Assembly (NCBI GenBank): GCA_963585895.1
Contig: OY757904.1
Location: forward strand, 23,367,896 to 23,431,895
Reading direction: 5' to 3'
Source of the DNA: Sepioteuthis lessoniana
Lineage: Eukaryota > Mollusca > Cephalopoda > Myopsida > Loliginidae
DNA length: 64,000 bases
Shown: one piece after another, positions 43,935 to 55,815 of the stretch
Layout: each line of letters begins with the position of its first letter
Position numbering within the stretch: position 1 is the stretch's first letter
Position numbers and translations under genes: made by a program
The notes under the pieces: generated by a model
Seen by the model: only the letters and a program-made list of their open reading frames with translations
The model's database searches: none
What the model was told of the DNA's origin: nothing

Positions 43935-44215
43935 CCCAAAATGAAGATACTTTTGTTGGAAACAGTTGCTACATTCTTCTTATAGTCCAGAGCTGGCTCG
44001 CTCTGATTTTCATTTGCAAATCTAACCCAAAGAATATCTATGTGAAAGAAAGTTTTCAAGCGTTGATGAAATAAGGAGCACTGCGGGAAAATAGGTAAAA
44101 ACCTAATCCAATGATTAGTATGCTGAGGGAATAGAAAAGCTTGTTTTTCAATGGAAAAAATGTGTTTTAACGAATGGAGATTATTGGGAAAATAAAACAA
44201 TTTTATCTCAACATG
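43935..44215 (+). pseudogene. Mariner-type transposase C-terminus
   Basis: Plus-strand frame from about 43945: CWKQLLHSSYSPELARSDFH (third catalytic Asp in the SDFH context), then EYLCERKFSSVDEIRS, then YAEGIEKLVFQWKKC, then GDYWENKT. Internal stops after HLQI, GK and KT. Pattern YSPxLAxSDFH..GDYxE is that of mariner transposases. The 97-aa minus-strand frame here is a shadow. Only the last third of the protein is recognisable. Confidence 0.65.
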
Positions 44216-44287
44216 AAACATGGATAATTTTATTCAGAAATTTATTTCCCACACACACACAAACATACACATGCAAACACACTCACA

Positions 44288-44290
44288 TCT

Positions 44291-44353
<63 letters not shown>

Positions 44354-44366
44354 CTGTGTGTGTGTA
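44288..44366. repeat. (TA)n(TG)n microsatellite
   Basis: TA units 44294-44331, then TG units to about 44366. Confidence 0.93.
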
Positions 44367-44391
44367 AAACTATATATGAATATTTCATCAT

Positions 44392-44690
44392 CATCCTAAT
44401 CAACTCGTGCCAATAACACGGATTCTGTTGACGTTCTCTCGCACTCCAATCCTATTGGGCATTGCGCTTTGGCAGTTATTCTATACGGCATCCAGTCTTC
44501 ACAGATAATTGAAGAATGTATTATTTTTTTCGTCTGCAAACACTGGTGTGTCGATATGTTCGAGTCCACAGGAGAATAACTTATGATTTACTTCTAGCTT
44601 CTCCAGCTTGTTTTGTTCATCTTTAATGGATGTTTTGTGGGATGGGGGGTAAATGGCTATATACCAGCTGTTTTGTTGCGTGAGTCACCC
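44392..44690 (-). mobile_element. Old RTE-type LINE tail
   Basis: ATCATCATCC, AACTCGTGCCAATAACACGG, GTTGACGTTCTCTCGC, CTTCTCCAGCTTG retain the order of the RTE tail with heavy divergence. (TA)n follows at 44699-44727. Confidence 0.55.
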
Positions 44691-44694
44691 CCTC

Positions 44695-44729
<35 letters not shown>

Positions 44730-45400
44730 TTATAGAAACACTTTCGTCATTTGCAATATTAAAAAATTCTCTGTAAATATTAATATATTAATTACTCCAA
44801 GTTTCCTACGAGCTGTAATAAGATTGTCCATCGAATAGAATTAGACATTGGTAATGTATTTTTATATAGTTTTTTTATATTAATGAAATCATTCCACAAT
44901 AGCACTTCTTTTAATGAACGTGTTACAGTGTGAAAGTAATACGAATGTTTATGATAAATTGATTTTAAATATCAAGCGAATAAATGGTTAACGCGTTGAT
45001 AGATAAAAACAAAACCAGAAAATTCACCTAAATGAATAACATCGTTCATCTGCCTATAAATATATAGAGTAATGCAGTCTACTAAGATGATCTAGTGCTT
45101 TTAGCAAATAGACGTGTTTAAGCCGAATCTCTGCTGCATTGCTTGCAACCAGGCTGCAAAATTCATTTGTCTCACCGAAAACTCCAAAAAAAAAAAACAA
45201 ACAAATTTAATATGTTTGAATTAAGATGATGCAATCACCACATTAAATGGCAACACTGATATTAGTAAACCAGCTCATACACATCAGTTGCAATATTTCA
45301 TCTACAGAAAGCGATGTTAACATACGCATGGGCGACTATTAAGAGGTTACCGGCCTTCTGGAAATCTGATCCCTCTGATTAACTTAAACAAGAAATATTC
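44730..45400. other. No gene recognised
   Basis: AT-rich. No supported feature. Confidence 0.45.
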
Positions 45401-45404
45401 GAAG

Positions 45405-45577
45405 TTGTGGACATGACAGTCCTATTGTATAGTTGCACCATTTGATTTCAATCAAAACGCTTGGGGAAAAGCTAGAGGTGAACAAAAATGATACGTTATA
45501 TTTTGAAAAATCTTGAATGCAGTGCCCCAGAAAATTGCAGCTGTACGGCTACTTACCTCTCATCTCCCAAACTAATA
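45405..45577 (+). mobile_element. Old RTE-type LINE fragment
   Basis: ACAGTCCTATTGTATAGTTG, AAAACGCTTGGGGAAAAG, GCAGCTGTACGGCTACTTAC align with the C-terminal region of the LINE. The younger minus-strand copy begins two bases later, so the old copy may have been the target. Confidence 0.55.
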
Positions 45578-45578
45578 T

Positions 45579-48500
45579 CATCATCATCATCATGACGTGC
45601 GGCTAGCACGGATATCCCTGACTCTCTCTCTCCACGTCTCCCTATCATTCATCGCCTTCGGCAGGTCTTCGGATTATATCCCGTATCATCACATAGCTGC
45701 TGTATGAATGTTCGAGCTGGTCGTCCTGCTTTTGATTGGCCATATGCGGGGTTCCACAGGAGCACATCACTTACGATCTCGTCTTTGCTTCTCCAGCAGT
45801 GTCCGGCATGCCTGGTTCGTCTAGCTTGTATAGTTTTCGTGATAGGTGGTTGGTGGCCGTACAGTTGGCGCCGTGTGGGGTGTTGCTGCCAGGACCTGTT
45901 CAATATTGCTCGCAACATTCTTGTATAATTGCCGACGAGCTTCTTCTCCAACCGTTTAGTCAGCGTCCAAGTAGTGCATCCATACAGCAGTATCGACACG
46001 ACCGCTGCCTGGAAGAAACTGCGTTTCATTTTATCGGTCAGGTTTGATTTCCATATGATCGAAAGCCAATCGATAGCTGTCCATGCCTTCGTTAGCCGTG
46101 TTTCGATGTCTTTTTCGGTTGATGAGACGCTGCTTCTTAGGTAAATGAATTTGTCAACCATTTTCAGGGAGGTTCCGTCTAGTGTGGAGATGTCGCCTTT
46201 CTGATTAAAGCACACAAATTCAGTTTTCTGTGCATTGACATGGAGTCCAATGCCTGCAGTGGCTCGTTCAAAACTATGCAGTAGTGTTTCGGCTTGGTTG
46301 GGTGTTTTGGCCAGTAGCGCTATGTCATCGGCTTAGTCGACGTTGGTAATTATTTTTGCGGGGTACCTTCTGCTTCTTTTCTTTGTCAGCTCAAAGCCTT
46401 TTTCCCTAATGTTATCGATCGATGTCCTAAGTACATAGTCTAGACAGATGATAAAGACGTATGGGGCAAGCGTGTCCCCTTGTTGTACTCCTGCTACAAT
46501 GTCGAAGTAATCTGTCTGCATCCGGTGAACGCACTTTCACTTTGGTGTTTCTGAAGAGAATCACTATTGCTGCTACGGTTTCTTCTGGTAGGCCGTATGC
46601 TAGTGTATTTGTTCCATCTTCCCTCTGTGAATGGAATCGAAGGCCTTGGTAAAATCGACGAATAGTAATGTTGCCTGTAAGTTTTTTGCCCTCGCGCCTT
46701 CTAGGATTCTACGAATGGTCAATATTTGTGAGGTCGTGGACCTGTTTTTTCTGAAGCCATTTTGGTTTTTCCTCAGGATTTTGTCGATTTGGGGTACTAT
46801 GCGGTTTCGTAGTAGGGCATTGTAGATTTTGGCTGCTATGAATGTGAGTGTTATACCGCTATAGTTCTTGGCTAATCCGAGGTCCCCCTTTTTAGGGAAG
46901 GGGAGGATGCATCCCTTCGTCCATCTGTCTATCGGATTTGGGTTATAAACTGCGTTGCAGTGTCGCGGCAGTATGTCGTCGAATTGTCTCGTCTTCCACA
47001 CCTCTGGGGGAATCTCGTCAAGCCATGCACTTTTCTATTTTTAATTTTTCAAAGAACCGAGTCGAGTTCTTCTTTAGTGAACGGCCCCAGTTTAATGTCT
47101 AATTGCTTACTGATAATTCTGGTGATCGGTTCCTGCGTAATGTTCGGAGGGTTAGCTAGTAGATTTTCAAAATGTTGTTTCCCCAGTTTAATTCTTTCTT
47201 GCTGGTTTGCCGCTTTCAGTTTTGCTTTGGCTGTGCTTTTCCTTCCACTCACTTCGTTTATTGTTTGCCATGATATCCTAGATTGCCTATTCTCCACCGA
47301 GTCTCTAATCTTATCTATCTTATTTTGTATGAATTCCGTTTGTTCTTTTAGATATATGCCTGCTAATTGCTTTTGTGCCTTCTTTAGTAGTCGGGCATTT
47401 GCAATTGTTGGGTTCTTCCGGTAGCTTTCGGAGGCAGTTTTCACTAGTGCACGTTTTTCTCTAACCTCTTCCGATTCCCAGGGGGCTCTATATTTCGTTC
47501 TAGGTTTTTGTTGGAATACACTTTGATGCTGCCTCGAGGTGTGCGTTAACGAAGTCCTCATATTCGTCCTTTGGGGTATATTTTTCTTCCTTCTCTTGTA
47601 GTGTTTCGAATCTGTTTTTTAGTTCTAATACATATTTATCTCTAATATCTCTGTTGTTAAGGAGTACCAGTTATAGTGTTTAGTGGTCGCTGTTCGTGTG
47701 GCGTTTTTTCGTAGGCTTAGTCGTATTTTTGCCGTGACTATTCGGTGATCGGATGACACCCCCACGAAAGAGGAGTATTCCTCGCAATTCATCGCACTAT
47801 TTTTCCATTTCTTATTTATAAAGACGTAGTCTATCTGCGCTTTATTGTTGTTCGCGTATGTGTAGGTCCATAATTTTCCCTCTCTTTTTTGATAGTTTGT
47901 ATTGAGGCAAGTTAATCTATTTTCTATCATGAAATCTGTTAGATGTTGTCCGTTTCTATTTGATGTGTTGTGTAGGCTGTATTTGTTATGTCTGTTTTTT
48001 TCCGATTTGGGCATTCATATCTCCTCCAATGATTAGCAGGTTGTGTTTCGGATGCTACCCACTAGAGAGGATAGCTCATCGTAGAAGGTGGCTAGTTTGG
48101 TTTATTCGCTAATATTGGTAGGGCTGTAGCATGAGATGATTGTTGCTCTGGGGTTGCCATTAAACGTGGCTGTCATCATCCTAAGTTGAATTCTCTCAAT
48201 GCTATTAAGTGTTTTTATAGCTTTAGGTCCTATAAGCATTCTAATCCCTCCTACTGTGACATTGACAGAGTTTTTCCAAGCTGATACAGTGGACTGCGTC
48301 CATCCGTTGCCTGTTTGGTGATATTTGATATCTTCGGTATGCGTGTATCGGTGTTCTTGTATGCAAATTATGTCTATCTTATGTTCTACGGCTGATGCGA
48401 TAAGTTCTGGTAGTTGACCTATTCTATTTAGGGTTCTAACGTTAAATGTTTCTATTTGTATTGTTTGTTTGCATTTTAGTAGTTTTTGTTTGAGTTTAAG

Positions 48501-48690
48501 CTCTGTAGCTGATTTTTCGAAAACTGAGGCCAGGGCTCTAAACTCAGCAGGACGCGCACCTTGTTTACCCGCGCGAAGAGCGATGCGGTTTATGTATGTG
48601 GTTTGAGTGTGGGTCATAGTTATCTTTCGATGGCTGTTTTTATTCTCATCTATAGAAGCCACTCTTATAGATGAGCAGCAGTAGTTACCC
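45579..48690 (-). mobile_element. RTE-type LINE, near full length, degraded
   Basis: About 3.1 kb from (ATC)n to the 5' hairpin (CTCATCTATA/TATAGATGAG at 48654-48684). Open blocks by domain: 48102-48662 (endonuclease N-part, ending in a TAA after TNISE), 47625-48014 (endonuclease C-part, SSDHR), 47049-47561, 46600-47001 (RT, LLFVDFTKAFDS), 46333-46521 (AGVQQGDTLAPYVF) and 45649-46215 (C-terminal region). The Tyr codon of YADD is a stop (TAA). It also shares with the 60-kb copy a frame change at the same A-run inside the endonuclease. Confidence 0.9.
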
Positions 48691-49035
48691 GATCAAACTT
48701 ACAATCCTGAGCGTTAAGCTGCAGGGTTCACACGTCCATCATGCTGCTTCCCATGTGTACGTGAAACAAAAAAAGAAAACAAACAACAACAACAAACCAA
48801 AAAAACAAAATACGGATTAAAAAAAAGCAAAACAGAGGTGAGGAATGAAATAAAAATCTCTATAACATTAACAAAATAAAAGACTTGCCGGCGTCGTGAA
48901 AAGTTAACCCACTGCTCATCATGAACAACTTAGTCAGCATATTACTGCTTCTTACAATATGTATCCAACGTATTTATAAGGATTGGGACATACCAATTAA
49001 CATTCACAGGTACGGTATGTACTCCACTTCTTAGA
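48691..49035. other. No gene; possible LINE 5' UTR or LTR flank
   Basis: CAGGATTGTAAGTTTGATCG (minus) next to the LINE may be its upstream region. A-rich runs at 48770-48880. Confidence 0.35.
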
Positions 49036-49199
49036 TTTACTCAGCACAGAGTCGATATCTGTTCCTTTTTCATGTTAATGTCGATTGTCTCTGTATCTCT
49101 TCTTTTCTTCTTTGTCTTTTTTGCATTTTTGTGTCAGGAGCTTTCTGGGGGATGGAAACATCAGATGTGTCGAAAAGAACCTTCATAAGCTCAACATCC

Positions 49200-50640
49200 A
49201 CAGGAGTATCATTCTCTTCATCTATATTCCTAGGTTTGTTTGATTCAAATGCTTTTTGGGCACCATTTTTGGTCCTTTGACAAAATATACCATCCTACCG
49301 ATTCTTTGGACGATAGTTCTAACTTCCCAAAATCTTTCCCGCGTCTGATACATCCGGCATCTTTTCACTTACTTCATAAATTAATTTCCAGTTTTTTTGT
49401 ACCGTATGATCGACCTTTTCCTTATTATTTTGGATCTTATTTACCGCGTAAATATAATTTCTGTATCCATGGACTCACTGTTGGATTTTTCACGGCCCTC
49501 TTAAAGGTATCCACGAAACGCTCTGTTTGGCTATTGCTTCTAAAGTGGTAAGGGGCAATTTTTCTGTGCTCTACCAAAATTTTTTTTACAAAATCCCTTG
49601 ACTTCTTTTAATGAAAATTGTGTGCCGTTATCTGAAACAATGGAATCTGGATCCTCGGACCTCGCGAACATTTCCAAATTCTACTTCTAAGGTTGGTTTC
49701 TGGCATCTCAATATCTATGTGTGACACTATGTGGGTGGTCCGCTAAGTAGACGATCCCTTTTGTCTGTCTTGGCGTGAACCTAAACAAAAGGCTTGGACT
49801 TGAGATCTCCGGCGAGACCAGAAGTGGAGGATGAAAAGAGTTGGAAAAGTAACCCAGAGAAGTCAGTTGGTGAAGGGAGACGCAGAGAGGCAGTCGACAA
49901 CGGACAGCAGAAGAGACCAGTTGGCGTGAGATAGAGTCCAGGGGTAGTGAAGAAGACAGACAAGATGAGTTCGTAGTCCTGAGTCGACAACGGTCAGCAG
50001 TGAGGAAGACGGTTAAATATGAGTTGGCATTCCTTGTAGCTTGTAGAAGTTTCGTGCAAATACATGCCAGAGTTAGTCTACAAATGTACAGGGAATGCAG
50101 TGTCACAAAACTACCCTTCTTGCACTTTGAGTTGACCCAAACCTATATTGTTCGTTTGTCGTTTGTTCTTTTTCTCCCACTCCCTCGGTTGTATTTCTTG
50201 TGGCCGTAAAGAAACGTAAAATGCCCTGGCGGAAACCACTAGATGATTCACCGGCCAAGACACTATTGGTTTAAAGAAGTTAATGGATTCAGGGTTGCTG
50301 CGAAGGGGTATTGTCACATATGGCCACTTGGAAAATCTTTCCTCAATGTTGAAATAATATGAACCATTAAGTGGACTAACAGAGTCAATATGCAGAGGTG
50401 ACCATGGGCGTTGGGTTTCTTGTAGAACTTTATTGGTGGTACTTTAGCTGCTAAAGCACAGCTTTTGCATGGATTTTACCAAACTTTCGATATTTCTATC
50501 CATGCGACGTCATTTCACATCTCATTAACATTTTTTCTTAATATACCAGTATGCCCTGTGTGGAATTCATTGCGAATTCGTTTCTGAAGCCATAGAGTAA
50601 CACCACTCTTTCGTTGTACATGGGAACGTCATTGTAGATT
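49200..50640 (-). pseudogene. Ty3/Gypsy integrase
   Basis: Minus strand from 50640: NEFHTGHTGILRKN and CKSCALAAKVPPIKF (zinc-binding HHCC region), WSPLHIDSVSPLNGSYY (first catalytic Asp), FSKWPYVTIPLRSNPESINF, then after the 49719-50262 insert, DSIVSDNGTQFSLKEVKGF (second Asp) and PYHFRSNSQTERFVDTFKRA (Glu). All three catalytic acidic residues can be seen, but stops occur (for example KVW*NPCK) and the insert interrupts the core. A tail of basic residues runs to about 49050. Confidence 0.82.
49719..50262. mobile_element. Insert in the integrase, possible solo LTR
   Basis: CTAT at 49715-49718 repeats at 50263-50266, around 544 bp with GTGTGACAC and CCAAGACA at its ends. GC-richer than its surroundings. 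The ends resemble an LTR but are imperfect. The 132-aa minus-strand frame at 49708-50106 lies within and has no domain. Confidence 0.4.
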
Positions 50641-50641
50641 G

Positions 50642-51402
50642 TGTTATATACTCACATAATAAATATGCTTATATACACACATACATGTTCATGCAGCATC
50701 ACAACGACACAATAATAGACAGACGCATGATGATAAAGACGCAGAGACAAAGACAGACGCCGGATAAAGACGCAGGAAGACTTCTTTATAATATATTTTA
50801 CCTCTCACTTTATTTGTAAGGTTTCGAAAAGGGTTACTCAAAGTTTGCGTGTGAGAGGGAGCTGGAGACCGAACATTACTGAAATATTTTGACCCCGAAG
50901 TTATGGCCGTCAGCGTTGTGTCTTTCTCGTTCTCCATGGCTGCTCAACCGGAGCACTGGCTTTCCTTATTACATTTCGTCCATCTCCCCAACTCTACTCG
51001 CCTGTCTCCACTGGCTCGTTGAACCAAACTGACCGGAACTCAACTGTCCTCTGTTCAATTCGTCGGCCTTATATTACCTTCAAACTCCCACGCGGTGATA
51101 TGGACACGCCTCCGCAACTTCTTCCGATATCTAGCGACCGGGATGTGTCACTTCCGCTTTCTTTGGAATGGCCTGTGTGATCGTCATCGAGCGGAAACAA
51201 CTGTCATGCAGTTCAGAGGTCACTCTCTTCCGGTGCGTCAGTCTATGAGAGTATAATGGGATTTTTTTACCTCGTCCAGTTTCATCAGCCAACTTCCGCC
51301 CACGCGATTTCCTCTCATAACTGTCATCAGAATGTGTCACTTCTTTCCGGTGCATTACCTTGAATGGCATTTTCGGCCGGGTCAACAGGTCAAAACATAA
51401 CA
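50642..51402. mobile_element. Solo LTR, family L1, copy 1
   Basis: 761 bp, TGTTAT...ATAACA (perfect 6-bp inverted ends), flanked by ATTG at 50638-50641 and 51403-51406. About 75-80% alike to 52743-53478 by eye (GCCGTCAGCGTTGTGTCTTT, AACTGTCATGCAGTTCAGAG, CGCGATTTCCTCTCATAACT). A 4-bp TSD and TG..CA ends fit Ty3/Gypsy-type integration followed by LTR-LTR recombination. It lies between the RNase H linker and integrase of the host relic. Confidence 0.78.
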
Positions 51403-52362
51403 ATTGAATATATCTTGGATTCTGCTTTACTCCGGTCTTTTCGTATTTCTTCATTTTCACGATAATTTTGTCATCAAAAGCTTTATTATCTATTTCTCTT
51501 AAAGTCACGGGTATTTCCTGCACAATAATATGTAGTATTTTCTTAAATCTCTGCTTCCGCTTATAGGGAACCAATGACCGTGTCTTCCAAAGGTTCACTA
51601 TGTTTTTGGACATGTCTGGACTATCCATCCGGGTTACATAGCTTACATAATGGCAATAATTATATCCTAAAATAGTAAATCAATTTGATATTTCTCTATC
51701 GCTGCAACTTATTAGCTGAATGGGTCGGTAGGCCTTTTTTGATCCCAAAATAGCTAGCTGTGGTCTGTGATCCTTTTGTAAGGTAAACCTTCTACCGTGG
51801 ACCAATCTATGAAATTTCGTAAGGGCAAACGCAATACTTAAAATCTCCTTTTCTATCACGGAATAATTCTCTTCGGTTGGAAGAAGCACCATCTGGGCAA
51901 TAGGTTTTTTTCGAGCCGATATCTTTAATGCAGATTCCCATTCCGTTGCTAGCTGCGATTCTTTCTTTTTTTTTTTTACATCATTAAGCATCAAAAGAAA
52001 TCTGTCTCTAGCATTCCTTTAATTTTTTTCAAATGCTTCCTGGGACTCCATTGTCCAAACTCGTTAAGAGTCTTTTTTAACAGTTTGTTCAACGAAAATA
52101 ACAATCAACACATGTTTGGCACAAATACATTGTAATAATTTGCCAAACCTAGGAAATATTGTAGGGAGCTGACTTTTGGAGACCAGGCATGTCTTTTATA
52201 GCCCTGACAGGTGCTGGATTTGGTCTTCTGCGATTTTTATCAATTATTTGTTCCGAATATTTGATTTTATTAATAAAAAAACTTCGCATTTTTCGTCTTT
52301 CTGCTTGAAATCATCGTTCTGAATTAAAAATCTCGAAAAATTTTTCTTGCGTTCCTCGAAGT
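51403..52362 (-). pseudogene. Ty3/Gypsy RNase H and RT connection
   Basis: Minus strand. 52060-52362 has RT-end pieces (EKCEVFLLIKSN, then SQEAFEK). 51680-51994 has RNase H (NYSVIEKEILSIAFALTKF, then FTLQKDHRPQLAILGSKK, the tDHkpL-type motif with D retained). 51407-51628 is the linker to integrase (PVTLREIDNKAFDD, KTGVKQNPRYIQ). Frames break between blocks. Confidence 0.8.
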
Positions 52363-52374
52363 TTTTACTTTTGA

Positions 52375-52624
52375 TGGTTTGGTTTGGTTTGGTTTCTTTG
52401 TTTAATGGCATATCAACCTTTGTAGGTTATTTAATGCCAATGCTATTCTTCGAGAAGAACAGTAGTAGTACTATTTAACCCATAGCTCGGAGGATAAGGG
52501 GGTTAATACCTTTCCCAAGGGTATTTGCCCGAAAGTGAATGTAATAGCGCGATTGGAGTTCGAACTCGCTTACTACGATTCTGCAGTCCATCGCTTTGAC
52601 AATTACACCACGAGGACACCCCTT
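52375..52624 (-). mobile_element. tRNA-derived SINE family A, inserted in the Gypsy RT
   Basis: Complete SINE on the minus strand: GGGGTGTCCTCGTGGTGTAA head (box A), GAGTTCGAACTCCAATCGC (box B), the body and the GTTGATATGCCATTAAAC tail with (CCAAA)n. TTTTACTTTTGA at 52363-52374 repeats exactly at 52625-52636. It interrupts the RT just after the catalytic YxDD position. Confidence 0.9.
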
Positions 52625-52636
52625 TTTTACTTTTGA

Positions 52637-53860
52637 GCAAAATATAGTTTACGTAAGCGACTACAAACGTCATGATCATAAAGTATTGTATCCATTATTT
52701 GCTGAAAAATAGCTGAGGCGACCTTTATACCGAAAGCCAAACTGTTGTATAGCCACTCAATGACCATGACCATGATTAACTATACAAACACATAATACAT
52801 GTATATGCAGGATACAGACTGACACAATGAATAACGACGAGCGAAGACTTCTTTAGAAAAATATGTACCTCTCACTTTATTGTAAGGGTTCGAAAAGGTT
52901 ATTCAAGGTTTTATGGTGAGAGGGAGTTGGAGACCGAACAGAACTGCAATATATTGACCCCCACTCTTATGGCCGTCAGCGTTGTGTCTTTCTCGTTCTT
53001 AAGGGCCACTCAACCGGAGGCCTAGGGGCTCAGCTCTCTGCTGGTTGATGGCTTTCTTTACTACATCTTATCACCAAATTCTCTGGACTCCAACTCATTA
53101 GGGGGAACCGAGGGCCCCTTCGGCCTGATGTGGCTTTCCCTACCACATCTCGTCTATAACTCGTCTGATCTCCAACTGTCTTTAACAGTCTTGACAGAAT
53201 TATATAATAGTTCAACGCCTACTCAATCGCCCACTCAATCTTTGGAATGGCATGTTTGATCGTCATCAAGCGGAAATAACTGTCATGCAGTTCAGAGGTC
53301 ACTCTCTTCTGGTGTATCAGTCTATGAGTGTATCATGGGCTTTTTACCTTGTCTCATTTCATCAGCCAATCACGCCTACGCGATTTCCTCTCATAACTGC
53401 CATTGGAATGAGTCACTTCCTTCCGGTGCATCACCTTGGAATGGCAAGTTTGGCCGGATCGAAGGTCAAAATACAACAAAACGACTGAATTTATTCCTTT
53501 CTCGTAGTGCTTAGCGAAAGTAATTTGGAACTTTTTTCGTCAACTTCAATCTGCAGATACACGTTGCCATGGTCAGTTTTCGAAAATATCCGACCTCCAC
53601 TGAGTTTAGCGAAAATCTCTTCCGGCCCCGGAAGTGGTTAATCATAATGTTTGAGGGCATCGTTTAAGCCCGTGAAGAAATCCGTGCAGACACGTATCTC
53701 TTTAGAACTTTTCTTTATATATACTATCGGTGAAGCCCAATCGCTATTATAAACTTTAGGTAAAACACCCATTGTTTTGAGTCTGTCAAGTTCATCATTG
53801 ATCAGTTTTAACGATGCAAAGGGAACATTCTTTTTCTTTTTGAAAACCAGTTATACATTT
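52637..53860 (-). pseudogene. Ty3/Gypsy reverse transcriptase
   Basis: Minus strand: LKTMGVLPKVYNSDWASPIV, IRVCTDFFTGLNDALKHYD, EEIFAKLSGGRIFSKTDHGN then VYLQIEVDEKSS (first catalytic Asp kept), then after the solo LTR at 52743-53478 FGIKVASAIFQQIMDTILYD and AYVNYILLKS. The catalytic YVDD is read as YVNY, so both Asp are lost (GAC to AAC and GAT to TAT type changes). A stop follows KHYD. The enzyme is dead. Confidence 0.82.
52743..53478. mobile_element. Solo LTR, family L1, copy 2
   Basis: 736 bp, TGTTGTAT...ATACAACA (perfect 8-bp inverted ends), flanked by AAAC at 52739-52742 and 53479-53482. Same family as 50642-51402. An internal stretch (53020-53160) differs between the two. Confidence 0.78.
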
Positions 53861-54770
53861 CCTTTAATTCAAATTTAGCTTTCATTTTATTGCACCTGAA
53901 CTAACCACCAGAACATATCTCTGAGGATTTAATTTTAAAATATTTCTTTACACTTTCTGCTTCCGTGGTAAAACGAACTGATGGAATCGTTCCATAAATT
54001 AAACTGCTTCTTCCAGTCCGTTCCAAAAAGGTTATTTGTATCTCTCATTACAAACAGTCTTAATTTCAACGTTTTTTCGTTCAACGCCAAATGCGTTTTA
54101 AATTCCATTTCATATTTTATTTTCTGTTCTGTTAAATTACGAGAAACTTTTTATGGTAACAATTTTCGTTGGTTTTCCTATGTTTTCCATGTATGCACAT
54201 ATATACATTTATCATGTTTAAGTCAGACCCGCTTTCCAATTTTAATTTAATATTTTTGTTAAGGATTTTTACCTGGACTATTTTCCTTATATTCCGAACT
54301 GCAGATTCATCCATATTAGCATCTTTAACGTTATTATTCACTCGTTTTTTACTTTTGTCTGACAGAGAGTTTTTTATATCCTTTTTTTTTTTTTTGCAAC
54401 GAAGACATTTTATGTTTTCGTGTGGACAGTCATTATAAAGGTGTAGTTTTTTCTTCTTCCCATTATTTTCTAGACACACATATTTAATATCTTTAGCATC
54501 TTGTCGAATGTTTACACACCTCTGTTAATCTTTTGCTAAGTGTGGTAAAGTCTGGTTGGGTTCATTTTCAAGTTCATTTAAAACCATTCTTCTGATTTCA
54601 GTGTCTTTTGTCGACATCAAACCTTGAACACTTATCAGGCATTTAAAATCGTCAGGGCTTAATTCTGCCAGTTTTAACCACTCTAATACGTGTCCGTTAG
54701 GTAAGAATTTTCAGATTTACTTTTGCTCATATTGGTCCTGGGATGTACCTTAGAAAATAACTACGTTTAC
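53861..54770 (-). pseudogene. Ty3/Gypsy gag end and protease
   Basis: Minus strand. Around 54560-54740: ELSPDDFKCLISVQGLMS and NELENEPNQTLPHLAKD (gag capsid-type region). 54360-54440: CPHENIKCLRCKKKKK, a decayed zinc knuckle. 54170-54270: VQVKILNKNIKLKLESGSDL then NMINVY, the aspartic protease site with Glu where the catalytic Asp of D-S/T-G is expected. Frame shifts separate these from RT. Confidence 0.72.
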
Positions 54771-54784
54771 AGACGATCATAACA

Positions 54785-55430
54785 TTGCCCAGTCGACTAC
54801 GGCTGTAACATTCACTGAGTGCTTTTCTGTAGAGGGGTAAAACCTCCACTCCAACAACGAGAGTCCTGATATAACACTAAAGAATCTGATGGTGAGGCTC
54901 TAGTAATGCTGAAGCTTTGGGTAATGTGGAGTACCCCTTCATTGCCATCACTTCCAGGTCCACTCTGACCCAGAGTGGTAGCACCTGATAGGGTCCTATC
55001 TAAGGGTAAAATAGAATTAACTGTGTAGTTATGCTGAACTGAAATAGGATTGTTTTGACATTTAAACTGAGTACTTATGTTAAACTGAATTGTTTGAAAT
55101 GGAACTCATTTTGTATCCTAACCTGAATTGTTTGAAATAGAACTGATTTTACATTGAAACTGTTATTAAACTAGACTGAATTGTTTGAAATTGAACTGTT
55201 TTGAGATTTAACTGTGTGTAAAACAACTAATACTAAACGGGATTGTTTGAATTTTGACTAAGCCTAATAGCTTGCAATGGAAATGGCTTTGACAATTAAA
55301 CTGTGTACTTATGCTAAACAGAATTCTTTGAAAGAGAACTATTTATTTGTATAAAAATGGATTTGGCATTAAATAACCTACAAAGGTTTATATGCTATAA
55401 AACCCAAACAAAGAAATATAACAATATAAG
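54785..55430 (+). repeat. Interspersed repeat R1, longest copy
   Basis: Full order visible: CTGTAGAGGGGTAAAACC, CAACGAGAGTCCTGATATAA, CCCCTTCATTGCCATCAC, CTGATAGGGTCCTATCTAAG, then about six TTGTTTGAAATAGAACTG-type units, then the shared tail (TTTGGCATTAAATAACCTAC near 55358). Confidence 0.65.
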
Positions 55431-55654
55431 GATATAAATCGCATTTACTCATATGTAAACTGTTTTTGCCAGACGAGGTAAATTTAAGGACTTGTGTAAA
55501 CGTAAAATTTTGATTTAATGAAGATAAATATCTAACATCGCCCCTTGGTTAAAGTAAGAAAATAAACCCTCAAGAGATAATTAAAATATTTTCTTACTGC
55601 ATCGAATCCATATCAAATGGTTGGTTCTCTTGGTATACGCAACGAAATTGTGTG

Positions 55655-55815
55655 GTTGAGTCATACCGAAAACTCAAAAAATGGCACTTGATACCTCCTT
55701 GCTTAACACTCAGTATCATAATGTACGTATCAAGGATAAAGTAGCGTCCTCCCTTACACTTCGGTGTAGTAGCTATTTAAAAGGGAGCTCTCGTCTTCTG
55801 TCACTAATTTTACTA
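55655..55815 (+). mobile_element. tRNA-derived SINE family B, head lost
   Basis: GTTGAGTCATACCGAAAACT, TGCTTAACACTCAGTATC, AATGTACGTATCAAGG, CTTCGGTGTAGTAGCTAT. Two deletions relative to 36458-36704. (TA)n at 55831-55850. Confidence 0.7.

Larger units (their letters stand above)
49040..54770 (-). mobile_element. Decayed Ty3/Gypsy retrotransposon, nested insertions inside
   Basis: Minus-strand gag-pol relic in the order gag end, protease, RT, RNase H, integrase. It is split by solo LTRs at 52743-53478 and 50642-51402, a SINE at 52375-52624 and a ~544-bp insert at 49719-50262. Removing the inserts restores domain continuity, so they are younger. Frame breaks in every domain. No LTR of the element itself identified at either end. 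Confidence 0.8.

Noticed and set aside
49708-50209. 132-aa and 69-aa frames
   Set aside because: They lie in an insert within the Gypsy integrase, overlap on opposite strands and have no domain.
51290-51310. Hammerhead candidate in the solo LTR (CTGATGAAAC)
   Set aside because: CTGATGA runs directly into AAAC with no stem II space; the match is by chance.
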